Below, in pieces: positions 23,724-38,010 of a stretch of DNA of 46,162 nt. Within the stretch, counting starts at the first letter, position 1. Each line of letters starts with the position of its first letter. Made by a program: the position numbers and the translations under genes. The notes under the pieces are model-generated. The model was not told the DNA's origin, searched no databases, and saw only the letters and a list, made by a program, of their open reading frames with translations. Source of the stretch: an uncultured Alphaproteobacteria bacterium. GTDB taxonomy: Bacteria > Pseudomonadota > Alphaproteobacteria > Micropepsales > Micropepsaceae. The stretch covers positions 1 through 46,162 of the forward strand of contig CAIYRG010000040.1 in the NCBI GenBank assembly GCA_903928515.1, written 5' to 3'.

Positions 23724-24104
23724 TCACTTCGCCATGTTGTCTTTTTCCAGCTTGCTGAACGTCGTGGCGATGAAGGTTTCATCGTCTTGGGCGCGGCGCT
23801 CATGCGAGAGGAAATCGTAATAGCCGCAGCGGCCGCCCGGATACGACCGGCAGATCGCGGGGCGCGCTTCATAGACCGTGCAGCGGCGCGCATCGGTGTC
23901 GAAGAACTGGCAGATGCCGCCGAAGATCTTGTCCTTCTTCCGGCGCATTGCGTATTTGGCTTCCCAGTTCGAAGTCGTGAACTTCTTCTGGGCTTTCTCG
24001 AAAGTCAGGCCGAAATGTTTGGCCAACCTTTCGACATCACGCTTGGTCAGCTGAATCAGCGGATACGAACAACAGTAACCAGGGCACTTCGCACAATTGT
24101 ACAT
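23724..24104 (-). CDS. YkgJ-type cysteine-cluster protein
   Basis: This 126-residue protein begins MYNCAKCPGYCCSYPLIQLT and later has CQFFDTDARRCTVYEARPAICRSYPGGRCGYY. The CxxCxxxCC and C...C...C set is that of the YkgJ/UPF0153 family (zinc- or iron-chelating cysteine-rich proteins, function uncertain). ATG 24104 is preferred because family members start just before the first Cys pair; an in-frame TTG at 24161 would add 19 residues. It converges with the DUF5996 gene 9 bases away. Confidence 0.85.
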   Translation of the reverse strand: MYNCAKCPGYCCSYPLIQLTKRDVERLAKHFGLTFEKAQKKFTTSNWEAKYAMRRKKDKIFGGICQFFDTDARRCTVYEARPAICRSYPGGRCGYYDFLSHERRAQDDETFIATTFSKLEKDNMAK

Positions 24105-24186
24105 GGAATCGCACGCTTTCTGCTTGCGCTCCACGCATAACACGGATTGCCCGAGGCGCAAGTGTCAGTCTGTGCATAAGAAGGCC

Positions 24187-24219
24187 CGTATCCATGCGCC
24201 TTTCCGGCGCATGGATACG
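24187..24219 (-). terminator. Perfect 14-bp hairpin after the EF-G-like gene
   Basis: CGTATCCATGCGCC (24187-24200) and GGCGCATGGATACG (24206-24219) pair perfectly around TTTCC. It lies 16 bases beyond the stop of the minus-strand EF-G-like gene. No long T run follows (GGGCCTTCTT), so termination is likely but not certain. Confidence 0.6.
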
Positions 24220-24235
24220 ATTCGCTTCACAAAGC

Positions 24236-26302
24236 CTAAGCCGCCACTCGCGCGTGGCTGACCACCGCATCGGCCAGCTTGCCGGTGAGTTCGGCCAGAT
24301 GGTCGAACGCCGTCTCATAGGTGCCCACGCCTTGCGTCAGCGAACGCAGCTCGATGATCAGATCGTGAAGCTCCGATTGGGGCATCTGTGCTTCCACACT
24401 GTCCCAGCCGCGCCATCCCTGCCGGGTGTCGAAGCCCAGGATTTGTCCTCGCCGCCCGGAGATCAGGGCGTTGACCTTGGAGGTCGCCTCCGAGGGCACG
24501 TGAATCCGCACGTGCATGATCGGCTCCAGCAGCACCGGCGCGCAATTGGGCAGGCCCTCGGTCATGGCGAGGCGCGCCGCCGTCTGGAAGGCGGCATCCG
24601 AGGAATCCACCGAGTGGTAGGAGCCATCGGTGAGCGCCACGGAAAGATCGACCAGCGGAAAGCCCAGCGGCCCGTGCTGCAGATAATCCACCACGCCCTT
24701 TTCGACGGACGGGATGAAATTGCGCGGCACTACACCGCCACTGATCTGGTCCTCGAAGGCGAAACCCGCCCCGCGCGGGCGCGGCTTGATATCGAGCACC
24801 ACGTCGCCAAATTGGCCGTGTCCTCCCGTCTGGCGCTTGTGCCGCCCGCGCTGCGTCGTGGCTTTGCGGATGGTCTCGCGGTAAGGCACCAACGGCTTCT
24901 GCGTGTTCAGTTTGAGCGCATATTTGGAGGCGAGCCTTTCGACCGCCACCCGCAGGTGAATCTCGCCCTGCCCGCGCAGCACCATCTGATGCAGCGCGCC
25001 ATCTTGCTCGAACTGCAACGAAGGATCTTCCTCGTGCAGCTTGGCGATGGCCGCGGTGAGCTTCACCTCGTCCTTGCGATCGGCAGCCTGAACCGCCATG
25101 GCATAGACCGGCGTGAGCGCATCGGCCTTGCTCAACCGCTTGGTTCCGGCTTTCGCCGTGGTCAGGGTTTCACCCGTGGCGATGCCTTCCAGACGGCCCA
25201 ACGCCACCGTGTCGCCGGCCTTGGCTTCGGTCAGCTTGGTCTGGTTTTCGCCTTTCAGCGCGAAGATGCCGCCAACACGCACATCGTTGCCATCGGAGCG
25301 ATGCAGCACCGCGCCGTCTTTCACGGTGCCGGAGAGAATACGCGCCAGCGAAACCTTGCCGCCGCGTTCGGTGTGGAACGTATTGAGCACCTGCACCACC
25401 GCCTCATTGTTTGGCGGTGCGACGAGGCCTAGGCGTTTGGCGGTGTGGGCGATCTCCGGCGTTTCATGGCGCAGCGCCTTCAACAGTCGCCGCACGCCGT
25501 TGTCGCCGGAAGCCGAGCCGATGAACACCGGCACGATGTTGCCATCTTCCAGATCGTGCTGCAGATCGTCCAGCACCTCGTCGCGTGGCGGCGCTACGTC
25601 GGAAAGCAATTCCTCCATCAATTGCTCGTGATAATCGGCGAGCTTTTCCAACATCGAGAAGCGCGCTTCGCTTTCGCGCGTCTTCACTTCATCGGCCATT
25701 TCGATGGCTTCCGACGCCGCATGCGGCCGATACATGAAGGCGCGCTCCAGCGCGAGGTCGACGAAGCCCGTGACGCCGCCATCCTTCCAGATCGGGATTT
25801 GGCGCAGCAGCAAAGGCTTCTCGGAAACCGCCTGAAGAATTTGCAGCGTGTCGCGGATCGAGCCGGTCGCCTTGTCGACCTTGTTCACGAACAGCATGTG
25901 CGGAATGCCCATATCCGCGAGGCGTTTCAGATAGGGCTGTAGCATCGCGGCCTTGTCGGCATCGGGTTCACAAACCACAATGGCCGCATCGAGGCCCGGC
26001 AGAACATTCAACGCATCTTGAAGAAATTCGATGGAGCCCGGACAATCGATGAAGGTGAAGCTCTCTCCGAGATAATCGAGCGTGGCGACATTGGCTTCCA
26101 CGCTCATCTGCCGGGCGCGTGCTTCCGGGGAAAAATCGCCCAGTGTGTTCTTCGCCGCCATGTCGCCTTTGCGCGAGATGGCGTTCGTCACCCATGCGAG
26201 GCTTTCAAGCAATGCGGTTTTGCCCGCGCCATGCGGACCTACGAGGGCCACTGCGCGTGGCCCACTTTTCTCCTTGGGTAGAGTGCCGATCTTTTTTGAC
26301 AT
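24236..26302 (-). CDS. Elongation factor G-like protein (EF-G paralogue)
   Basis: This 688-residue protein has the whole EF-G layout: G domain (1-270), domain II, and domains III-V with GGHGQFGDVVLDIKP and PILLEP-like segments. The GTPase motifs are altered. G1 is GPHGAGKT (22-29). Switch II reads DCPGS (86-90) instead of DTPGH, so the catalytic histidine is a serine. The switch I RGITI motif is replaced by RQMSVE. G4 NKVD (140-143) is normal. ATG 26302 follows GGAGGCGCTT. It is not beside str operon genes (rpsL, rpsG, tuf), so it is a secondary copy; its role in translation is not known. Confidence 0.88.
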   Translation of the reverse strand: MSKKIGTLPKEKSGPRAVALVGPHGAGKTALLESLAWVTNAISRKGDMAAKNTLGDFSPEARARQMSVEANVATLDYLGESFTFIDCPGSIEFLQDALNVLPGLDAAIVVCEPDADKAAMLQPYLKRLADMGIPHMLFVNKVDKATGSIRDTLQILQAVSEKPLLLRQIPIWKDGGVTGFVDLALERAFMYRPHAASEAIEMADEVKTRESEARFSMLEKLADYHEQLMEELLSDVAPPRDEVLDDLQHDLEDGNIVPVFIGSASGDNGVRRLLKALRHETPEIAHTAKRLGLVAPPNNEAVVQVLNTFHTERGGKVSLARILSGTVKDGAVLHRSDGNDVRVGGIFALKGENQTKLTEAKAGDTVALGRLEGIATGETLTTAKAGTKRLSKADALTPVYAMAVQAADRKDEVKLTAAIAKLHEEDPSLQFEQDGALHQMVLRGQGEIHLRVAVERLASKYALKLNTQKPLVPYRETIRKATTQRGRHKRQTGGHGQFGDVVLDIKPRPRGAGFAFEDQISGGVVPRNFIPSVEKGVVDYLQHGPLGFPLVDLSVALTDGSYHSVDSSDAAFQTAARLAMTEGLPNCAPVLLEPIMHVRIHVPSEATSKVNALISGRRGQILGFDTRQGWRGWDSVEAQMPQSELHDLIIELRSLTQGVGTYETAFDHLAELTGKLADAVVSHARVAA

Positions 26303-26458
26303 AAGCGCCTCCTTGCGAACCCCTCGTTGATGAGGAGCGCCGGCAGCGCCGTATCTTCGGCCGCCTTAGCGCCCTTCAGATGAGCGGTATCGTCGCGCCG
26401 CCTATGGCGCGATAGCAAGAGAGAAGAACGCTTGACGGGCGAGATTCAGGAAATGCAA

Positions 26459-26486
26459 AGGCCCGCGCGTTTGCACGTGCGGGCCT
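26459..26486 (-). terminator. Terminator after aspartate aminotransferase gene
   Basis: The arms AGGCCCGCGCGT (26459-26470) and ACGTGCGGGCCT (26475-26486) pair at 11 of 12 positions around TTGC. On the minus strand they are followed by TTTGCATTTCC. It lies 27 bases after the gene's stop. Confidence 0.85.
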
Positions 26487-26512
26487 CGCGATCTGTCCCG
26501 TTATCGGTCGGT

Positions 26513-27784
<1,272 letters not shown>

Positions 27785-27915
27785 CTAGCAACCGTGCCCC
27801 CGCCACGCAAGCGTGACGCCCAAAGACATTGCGGAAAACTGGGCATTTCCGCGCCATTTCCATTACGCTCCGGCCACTTTAGAAAATCGCAAGGAGTGCT
27901 GCGGAAAATACCCCC

Positions 27916-28383
27916 ATGCTGGCTTTCGTTTTTCCTCGCCGTTTCGCCTTGGTGGCGCCCATCTGGGCTTTGGCCGCGTCCCTGACTTTGGCAGGCTGCG
28001 CCGACCCCAAACCGCCTGCGGGGCGCTGGCAGGGTGCCTATAGCGGCGACGACATCATGATTGCGGTGCGGCTGGAGATCGGCACCGATGCCACCATCCG
28101 CGTCTCGGCGCCGGATGCCATTTCCGATCATTTCGCGGACATGTCGGAAGACGAGCGCAATGCGATCCGGGCACGGCTTGAGACCGGATTGGAGAAGGCC
28201 TGGCCGTCTACCGGTCCTGTTGCGTTCTCGTTCGACGGCAAGATATTCCGCAAGCCCGGCGGCGTAGCGCCGCAAATGGAATGGGACGACAAAGCGCACA
28301 CGATGACCGTGATCGTCTATCCCGGCTCGCATCCCACCGTGCGCGTGAAACTCACGCCGGTCGATCAGTTCGGCGAGAACTAA
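27916..28383 (+). CDS. Hypothetical lipoprotein
   Basis: This 155-residue protein has unknown function. A lipoprotein signal spans residues 1-28, with lipobox LTLAGC, so it should be lipid-anchored facing the periplasm. The mature part is mostly beta, with GRWQGAYSGDDIMIAVRLEIG and a C-terminal strand pair HTMTVIVYPGSHPTVRVKL. ATG 27916 lacks a close ribosome site; AAGGAG is 21 bases away. It is divergent from aatA and convergent with the DUF486 gene. Confidence 0.7.
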   Translation: MLAFVFPRRFALVAPIWALAASLTLAGCADPKPPAGRWQGAYSGDDIMIAVRLEIGTDATIRVSAPDAISDHFADMSEDERNAIRARLETGLEKAWPSTGPVAFSFDGKIFRKPGGVAPQMEWDDKAHTMTVIVYPGSHPTVRVKLTPVDQFGEN

Positions 28384-28412
28384 AACTCATTCTTCAGCGT
28401 GCGACCTTCCTT

Positions 28413-28450
28413 CTTTCTTCCTCCCCCGTTTACGGGGGCGGTGAAGAAAG
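28413..28450. repeat. Hairpin between converging genes, overlaps DUF486 stop
   Basis: CTTTCTTC (28413-28420) pairs with GAAGAAAG (28443-28450), and inner CCCCCG pairs with CGGGGG around TTTA. It separates the lipoprotein and DUF486 genes and encodes the last codons (SSPPP-stop) of the latter. It resembles the 791-822 repeat loosely and may act as a bidirectional terminator. Confidence 0.55.
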
Positions 28451-28789
28451 GTCACTCATGAAACGCGAATACCCCGCCAGCACGAGGCAGGCGAAGGCGG
28501 CGGCATGGTTCCAGCGCAACGCCTCGCCCAGATAGAAAACCGAGAACAACGCGAAGACGATCAACGTGATGATCTCCTGCATCGTCTTGAGCTGCGCCGC
28601 CGAATAGATCTGGTGGCAAAAATGGTTGGCTGGCACCGCGAAGCAATATTCGACGAAGGCAATCAGCCAGCTCAACAGCACGACCAGCCATAGCGGCGCG
28701 TGGGGGAACTTGAACTGGCCGTACCAGGCGAAAGTCATGAACACATTGGAAATACAGAGCAAAACGATGGGCATGAGTGCCGTCGGCAT
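28430..28789 (-). CDS. DUF486 (DMT superfamily) small membrane protein
   Basis: This 119-residue inner-membrane protein has four predicted membrane segments: LMPIVLLCISNVFMTFAWYG, LWLVVLLSWLIAFVEYCFAV, IITLIVFALFSVFYLGE and AAAFACLVLAGYS. ALLSW/FVEYCFAVPANH and YSAAQLKTMQEIITL are typical of DUF486, a family distantly related to small multidrug-type transporters. Function is unknown. The C-terminal SSPPP is encoded by a hairpin repeat and may be recently altered. Confidence 0.88.
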   Translation of the reverse strand: MPTALMPIVLLCISNVFMTFAWYGQFKFPHAPLWLVVLLSWLIAFVEYCFAVPANHFCHQIYSAAQLKTMQEIITLIVFALFSVFYLGEALRWNHAAAFACLVLAGYSRFMSDLSSPPP

Positions 28790-28972
28790 AGGAAATTCCC
28801 CTTTGTGCGCGAAGCAGCACCCTAGCAGCCGAGCCCCAGAGGAATAAGCGCCGCGCGCCCCGCGTCTCTGTATTGGTCTGACTTTGGAAATCCTGTAATG
28901 TTCCGGTCAACAGGGTGAGCCGAAGAGCCGCCACAGCTTTCCAATGAAGCTCGACCTTCAGGGAGGTCTTTC

Positions 28973-29599
28973 ATGCGTTATGCCGTTCTCGTTGCCGGCC
29001 TGTGCCTGGCCGCGTTGCTCGTGCCCGCGCATGAAGCGCGCGCCTCCGTGACGTTCATCGGTCCGGGCTCGTCCTACGATTGCTACATGGCTGCCGAATA
29101 CGGGCAGTTCAAACCGGGCGAAACGCCGCTCGATATCTGCAACACGGCCATGGACGAACCCATCGCCGGACGCGAACTCGCCGGCACGCTCGTCAATCGC
29201 GGCATCATCTATGTGCGCATGGGCAACGCCGAAATGTCGATGCGGGATTGCGAAGCCGCGCTCAAGATCATGCCGACGATGGGCGAAGCGCATGCCAATC
29301 TCGGCGTCGCGCTGCTACGGCTCGGTCGCTTGCAAGAAGCGATGACCGCGCTGAACAAGGGCATCGAATACGGCGTGAACAAACCCTATGCGGCCTATTA
29401 CGACCGCGGCTTGGTGCGCGAGGATATTGGCGATGTGAAGGGCGCCTATGTCGATTACATGAAGGCCGTGGAGCTGAAGCCGGATTTCGAACTGGCGCAG
29501 GAACAGGTCAAGCGCTTCTCGATCATGGCGCAAGCCGGCCCGCAGATTGTCTCGAAGAACACAGCACCGGTGAAGAAGACGCCACCGGCGTCGCCTTAG
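28973..29599 (+). CDS. Exported TPR-repeat protein
   Basis: This 208-residue protein has a signal peptide (residues 1-24, LVPAHEARA). About three tetratricopeptide repeats follow: GTLVNRGIIYVRMGNAEMSM, MGEAHANLGVALLRLGRLQEA and YAAYYDRGLVREDIGDVKGA. They act as protein-protein interaction scaffolds, so a periplasmic adaptor role is likely. Two cysteines near the mature start (YDCYM, LDICN) may form a disulfide. ATG 28973 has AGGGAGGT upstream. The partner is unknown. Confidence 0.85.
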   Translation: MRYAVLVAGLCLAALLVPAHEARASVTFIGPGSSYDCYMAAEYGQFKPGETPLDICNTAMDEPIAGRELAGTLVNRGIIYVRMGNAEMSMRDCEAALKIMPTMGEAHANLGVALLRLGRLQEAMTALNKGIEYGVNKPYAAYYDRGLVREDIGDVKGAYVDYMKAVELKPDFELAQEQVKRFSIMAQAGPQIVSKNTAPVKKTPPASP

Positions 29600-29636
29600 A
29601 CATTTTCCGAGGCCTCGAAAGGTTTCCCTCGAAATC

Positions 29637-29753
29637 CCCTCCCCCTTGTGGGGAGGGTTAGGGTAGGGGTTCTACTCGCCTGCACGGCTAGCGCTATGCG
29701 CTGCCCCCCACCCGAACTTGCTTCGCAAGTTCGACCTCCCCGCAAGGGGGAGG
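29637..29753. repeat. Cluster of G/C-run hairpins after TPR gene
   Basis: Three short palindromes lie in a row: CCCCTCCCCCTTGTGGGGAGGG (29637-29658), CGAACTTGC-TTC-GCAAGTTCG (29713-29733) and CCTCCCCGCAAGGGGGAGG (29735-29753). This combination is a familiar alphaproteobacterial intergenic repeat. It occupies the space between convergent genes. Confidence 0.7.
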
Positions 29754-29807
29754 TTAATACCGAGCTTTAAACTCACAGCTTTCCGCCTTCGCTACAGCTT
29801 CGGCGGA

Positions 29808-31085
29808 CTAACGTCGCACGAAGATCGCGCGGAAATCGTTGACGTTGGTGCGCGTCGGACCCGTGACGATCAGATCGTTCAAGCCCCCGAAGAAATTGTA
29901 CGCATCGTTGTTGGCGAGATAATCCCCCGCCTTCAAACCCGCCGCTGCCGCGCGCGCCAGCGTGTCGGGCCCTGTGATGGCGCCCGCATTATCTTCGGTG
30001 CCGTCGATGCCGTCGGTATCGCACGCCAGCGCCCAGGTTTCGGGCTGCGCGCCCAGCGCGATGGTGAGCGCCAGCAAAAACTCCGCATCGCGTCCGCCGC
30101 GCCCGTTGCCCTGCACTGTCACCGTCGTCTCGCCGCCCGAGATCAGCACGCACGGTGTAGGCAAAGGCTGGCCGTGCAACGCAATCTGACGCGCCATACC
30201 GGCGTGCATCTTTGCGATCTCGCGAGACTCGCCCTCAATCGCGTTGCCGAGCACGAGGGGCGTCACGCCCGCCTTGCGCGCCGCATCGGCCGCCGCATCG
30301 AGCGCGGTTTGCGCCGTGGCGATCACGACGTTCTCGACATGCGCGAAAGCCGGATCGCCGGGCTTGGGCGTTTCCGATGCCGGATTGTTGAGCCAGCGCG
30401 TGACCGATGGCGGCACCACAACGCCATATTTGGCAAGCACTGCCATGGCGTCTTGCCGTGTTGTGGCATCGGGAATGGTCGGACCGGAGGCAACCGTGCC
30501 GGGATCATCGCCCGGCACATCGGAAATGATCAGCGTCTTGATGCGCGCAGGTGCTGCGGCCAGCGCCAAACGTCCGCCCTTGATGGCGGAGAGATGCTTG
30601 CGCACGCAGTTGATTTCGCCGATGGCCGCACCGCCCAACAACAACGCCTTCGTCACGGCCTGCTTGGCGGAGAGCGGCACTTCCGGCGGTGGTGCCGTGA
30701 GCAGCGCCGAACCGCCGCCCGAGATGAGACAGAGAACGAGATCGTCTTCGGTGAGGCCTTTCACCAATTCGATGATGCGGCCCGCCGCGGCATAGCCGTT
30801 GGCATCAGGCATCGGATGACCGGCTTCGACCACTTCGATGCGCTTGCAATTGCCGCCATGCGCATAACGCGTAACGACCAAACCCGACAGCGGCTTGTCT
30901 TCGGGCCAATGCGCCTCAACAACTTCCGCCATCGAGGCCGCGGCCTTGCCTGCACCGACAACAATCGTGCGGCCCTTGGGCGGCGCGGGCAAATGCGGCG
31001 GCACGCAAAGCTCGGGTCGCGCCGCGTCAAGTGCGGCATCAAACAACGAACGCAGGAAGGCGCGCGGATCGGAAATTTCGGTCAT
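29808..31085 (-). CDS. Glycerate 2-kinase (GckA/TtuD, MOFRL family)
   Basis: This 425-residue cytosolic kinase phosphorylates D-glycerate to 2-phosphoglycerate. It shows VVGAGKAAASMAEVVEAHW, the LCLISGGGSALLTAPP glycine-rich loop, and the C-terminal MOFRL domain with SGGETTVTVQGNGRGGRDAEF and CDTDGIDGTEDNAGA. Some members are annotated as hydroxypyruvate reductase (TtuD), but the fold is that of type II glycerate kinases. ATG 31085 overlaps the preceding gene's stop by one base (TAATG), so the two are coupled; an in-frame upstream codon at 31196 would overlap it by 111 bases. Confidence 0.92.
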   Translation of the reverse strand: MTEISDPRAFLRSLFDAALDAARPELCVPPHLPAPPKGRTIVVGAGKAAASMAEVVEAHWPEDKPLSGLVVTRYAHGGNCKRIEVVEAGHPMPDANGYAAAGRIIELVKGLTEDDLVLCLISGGGSALLTAPPPEVPLSAKQAVTKALLLGGAAIGEINCVRKHLSAIKGGRLALAAAPARIKTLIISDVPGDDPGTVASGPTIPDATTRQDAMAVLAKYGVVVPPSVTRWLNNPASETPKPGDPAFAHVENVVIATAQTALDAAADAARKAGVTPLVLGNAIEGESREIAKMHAGMARQIALHGQPLPTPCVLISGGETTVTVQGNGRGGRDAEFLLALTIALGAQPETWALACDTDGIDGTEDNAGAITGPDTLARAAAAGLKAGDYLANNDAYNFFGGLNDLIVTGPTRTNVNDFRAIFVRR

Positions 31086-31972
31086 TAGCCTTTGGCCACT
31101 TCGTGGTTGGCGAGACGTTCCAGCACTTTCACCAACGCCGAATGATCGAGCAGGGAATCGCCGTGCGCCGCTGCGGAATTGAACAACTCCTGGCAATTCG
31201 CGGTGTTGGGCAGTGCCACCTTCAACGCCTTGGCGTTCTGCAGAACGAGATTCAAATCCTTCTGGTGCAACTCGATCCGGAAACCCGGATTGAACGTGCG
31301 CTTAATCATGCGCTCGCCGTGCAATTCCAAAATGCGCGACGCGCCGGCACCGCCCATCAAGGCTTCGCGCACCTTCGCAGGATCGGCACCCGCCTTCGCC
31401 GCGAACACCAAGGCTTCGGCGACGGCTTCGATGTTCAACGCGACGACAATCTGGTTGGCCGATTTGCAAATCTGGCCGGCACCGTTCTCGCCGATGCGCA
31501 CGATGGTTTTGCCCATCAACTGGAAATACGGCTTCACCGTCTCAAAGCTGGCTTCCGGCCCACCGGCCATGAACACCAGCGTCGCATTCTTCGCGCCCGT
31601 CTCACCGCCGGAAATCGGCGCATCGAGGAAGGTGCAGCCTTTCTCTTCGATCTTCTTGGCGAAGCCCTGGGTGGCCTGTGCCGAGATGGTGCTGCAATCG
31701 ACCACGATCTTGCCGGGCGCCAATCCTTCGGCGACACCGTCCTTGCCGAACAATACGAGATCGACATCGGGTGTGTCGGGCACGCAGAGGAAGATCACAT
31801 CGGCCTTCTGCGCGACGTCCTTCGCAGTGGCGCAGGATTTGCCCCCCGCCGCGAGAAGTTCTTCAGGCACCGAGCGGCGCGACTTCAGGAACAGCGTATG
31901 GCCGCCCTTGATGAGATGGCCCGCCATCGGCTTGCCCATGATGCCCAAACCGATGAAGCCCAAATTGGCCAT
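31085..31972 (-). CDS. garR: 2-hydroxy-3-oxopropionate (tartronate semialdehyde) reductase
   Basis: This 295-residue NAD(P)-dependent beta-hydroxyacid dehydrogenase has the dinucleotide motif GFIGLGIMGKPMAGHLIKGG, substrate-site DAPISGGETGA, and catalytic Lys in GAGQICKSANQIVVALN. With the downstream glycerate kinase it forms the path tartronate semialdehyde to glycerate to 2-phosphoglycerate, used on glyoxylate, glucarate or allantoin. Neither glyoxylate carboligase nor an aldolase is in the window, so the source of semialdehyde is unknown. ATG 31972 (MANLGFIG) follows AAGGAA. A longer frame to 32080 lacks support. Confidence 0.92.
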   Translation of the reverse strand: MANLGFIGLGIMGKPMAGHLIKGGHTLFLKSRRSVPEELLAAGGKSCATAKDVAQKADVIFLCVPDTPDVDLVLFGKDGVAEGLAPGKIVVDCSTISAQATQGFAKKIEEKGCTFLDAPISGGETGAKNATLVFMAGGPEASFETVKPYFQLMGKTIVRIGENGAGQICKSANQIVVALNIEAVAEALVFAAKAGADPAKVREALMGGAGASRILELHGERMIKRTFNPGFRIELHQKDLNLVLQNAKALKVALPNTANCQELFNSAAAHGDSLLDHSALVKVLERLANHEVAKG

Positions 31973-32145
31973 GACGAGTTCCTTCTCAAAATCGGGCGCA
32001 CGATAGCGCGCGGGCCCTGCCATGCAACGAAAAACCGCGCGGCTTTTGCGCAAGCATTTGGCGGATTTGAGCAATTTCAAACGCGCGCGGAATTACGCCA
32101 AGTTGCGTCCCAAAAGTGGACATCATCCGCAGCCCTCCGTAAGGT

Positions 32146-37755
<5,610 letters not shown>

Positions 37756-37775
37756 GCGCGGACCCTGGCGAAAAG

Positions 37776-37813
37776 AAAAAGGCCTTTCGGTGAAACCTGA
37801 AGGGCCTTTTTTA
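37776..37813 (+). terminator. Terminator after autotransporter gene
   Basis: AAAAAGGCC (37776-37784) pairs with GGCCTTTTT (37803-37811), with inner pairing GGT/ACC, and the stem runs into a TTTTTT tract. It starts 21 bases after the stop codon. Confidence 0.85.
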
Positions 37814-37830
37814 TCTAACCAGAATGACCT

Positions 37831-37925
37831 GTCATGCCCGCGAAGGCGGGCACCCAGGACCAATTCTCAATGTCCCGGATGGCGTTGAAAGCTAATCCTG
37901 GGTCCCCGCCTTCGCGGGGATGACA
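37831..37925. repeat. Paired-palindrome dispersed repeat, second copy
   Basis: It starts GTCATGCCCGCGAAGGCGGG, continues CACCCAGGA, and ends CCTGGGTCCCCGCC...GCGGGGATGACA. It has the same ends as 15231-15341 but an unrelated 40-base centre. It lies between the terminators of two convergent genes. Confidence 0.8.
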
Positions 37926-37960
37926 GCGGCTTGGTTGTGAGGTTGAGAAAGTGGAAACAA

Positions 37961-37989
37961 AAAAGGGGCTCCGAACGGGAGCCCCTTTT
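37961..37989 (-). terminator. Terminator after LeuA-like gene
   Basis: AAAAGGGGCTCC (37961-37972) and GGAGCCCCTTTT (37978-37989) pair perfectly around GAACG. On the minus strand TTTTTTGTTTCC follows. It ends the transcript of the gene at 38011-39243. Confidence 0.92.
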
Positions 37990-38010
37990 CTTATGCGCGG
38001 GAGAGAAAAT

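Noticed and set aside
24194-25432. 412-codon plus-strand open frame opposite the EF-G-like gene
   Set aside because: Same shadow pattern (Arg/His/Gln-rich, no motif); the minus-strand EF-G fold is unambiguous.
29718-31088. 456-codon plus-strand open frame opposite glycerate kinase
   Set aside because: Low-complexity Arg-rich translation, begins inside a repeat cluster, no ribosome site; the minus-strand kinase explains the region.
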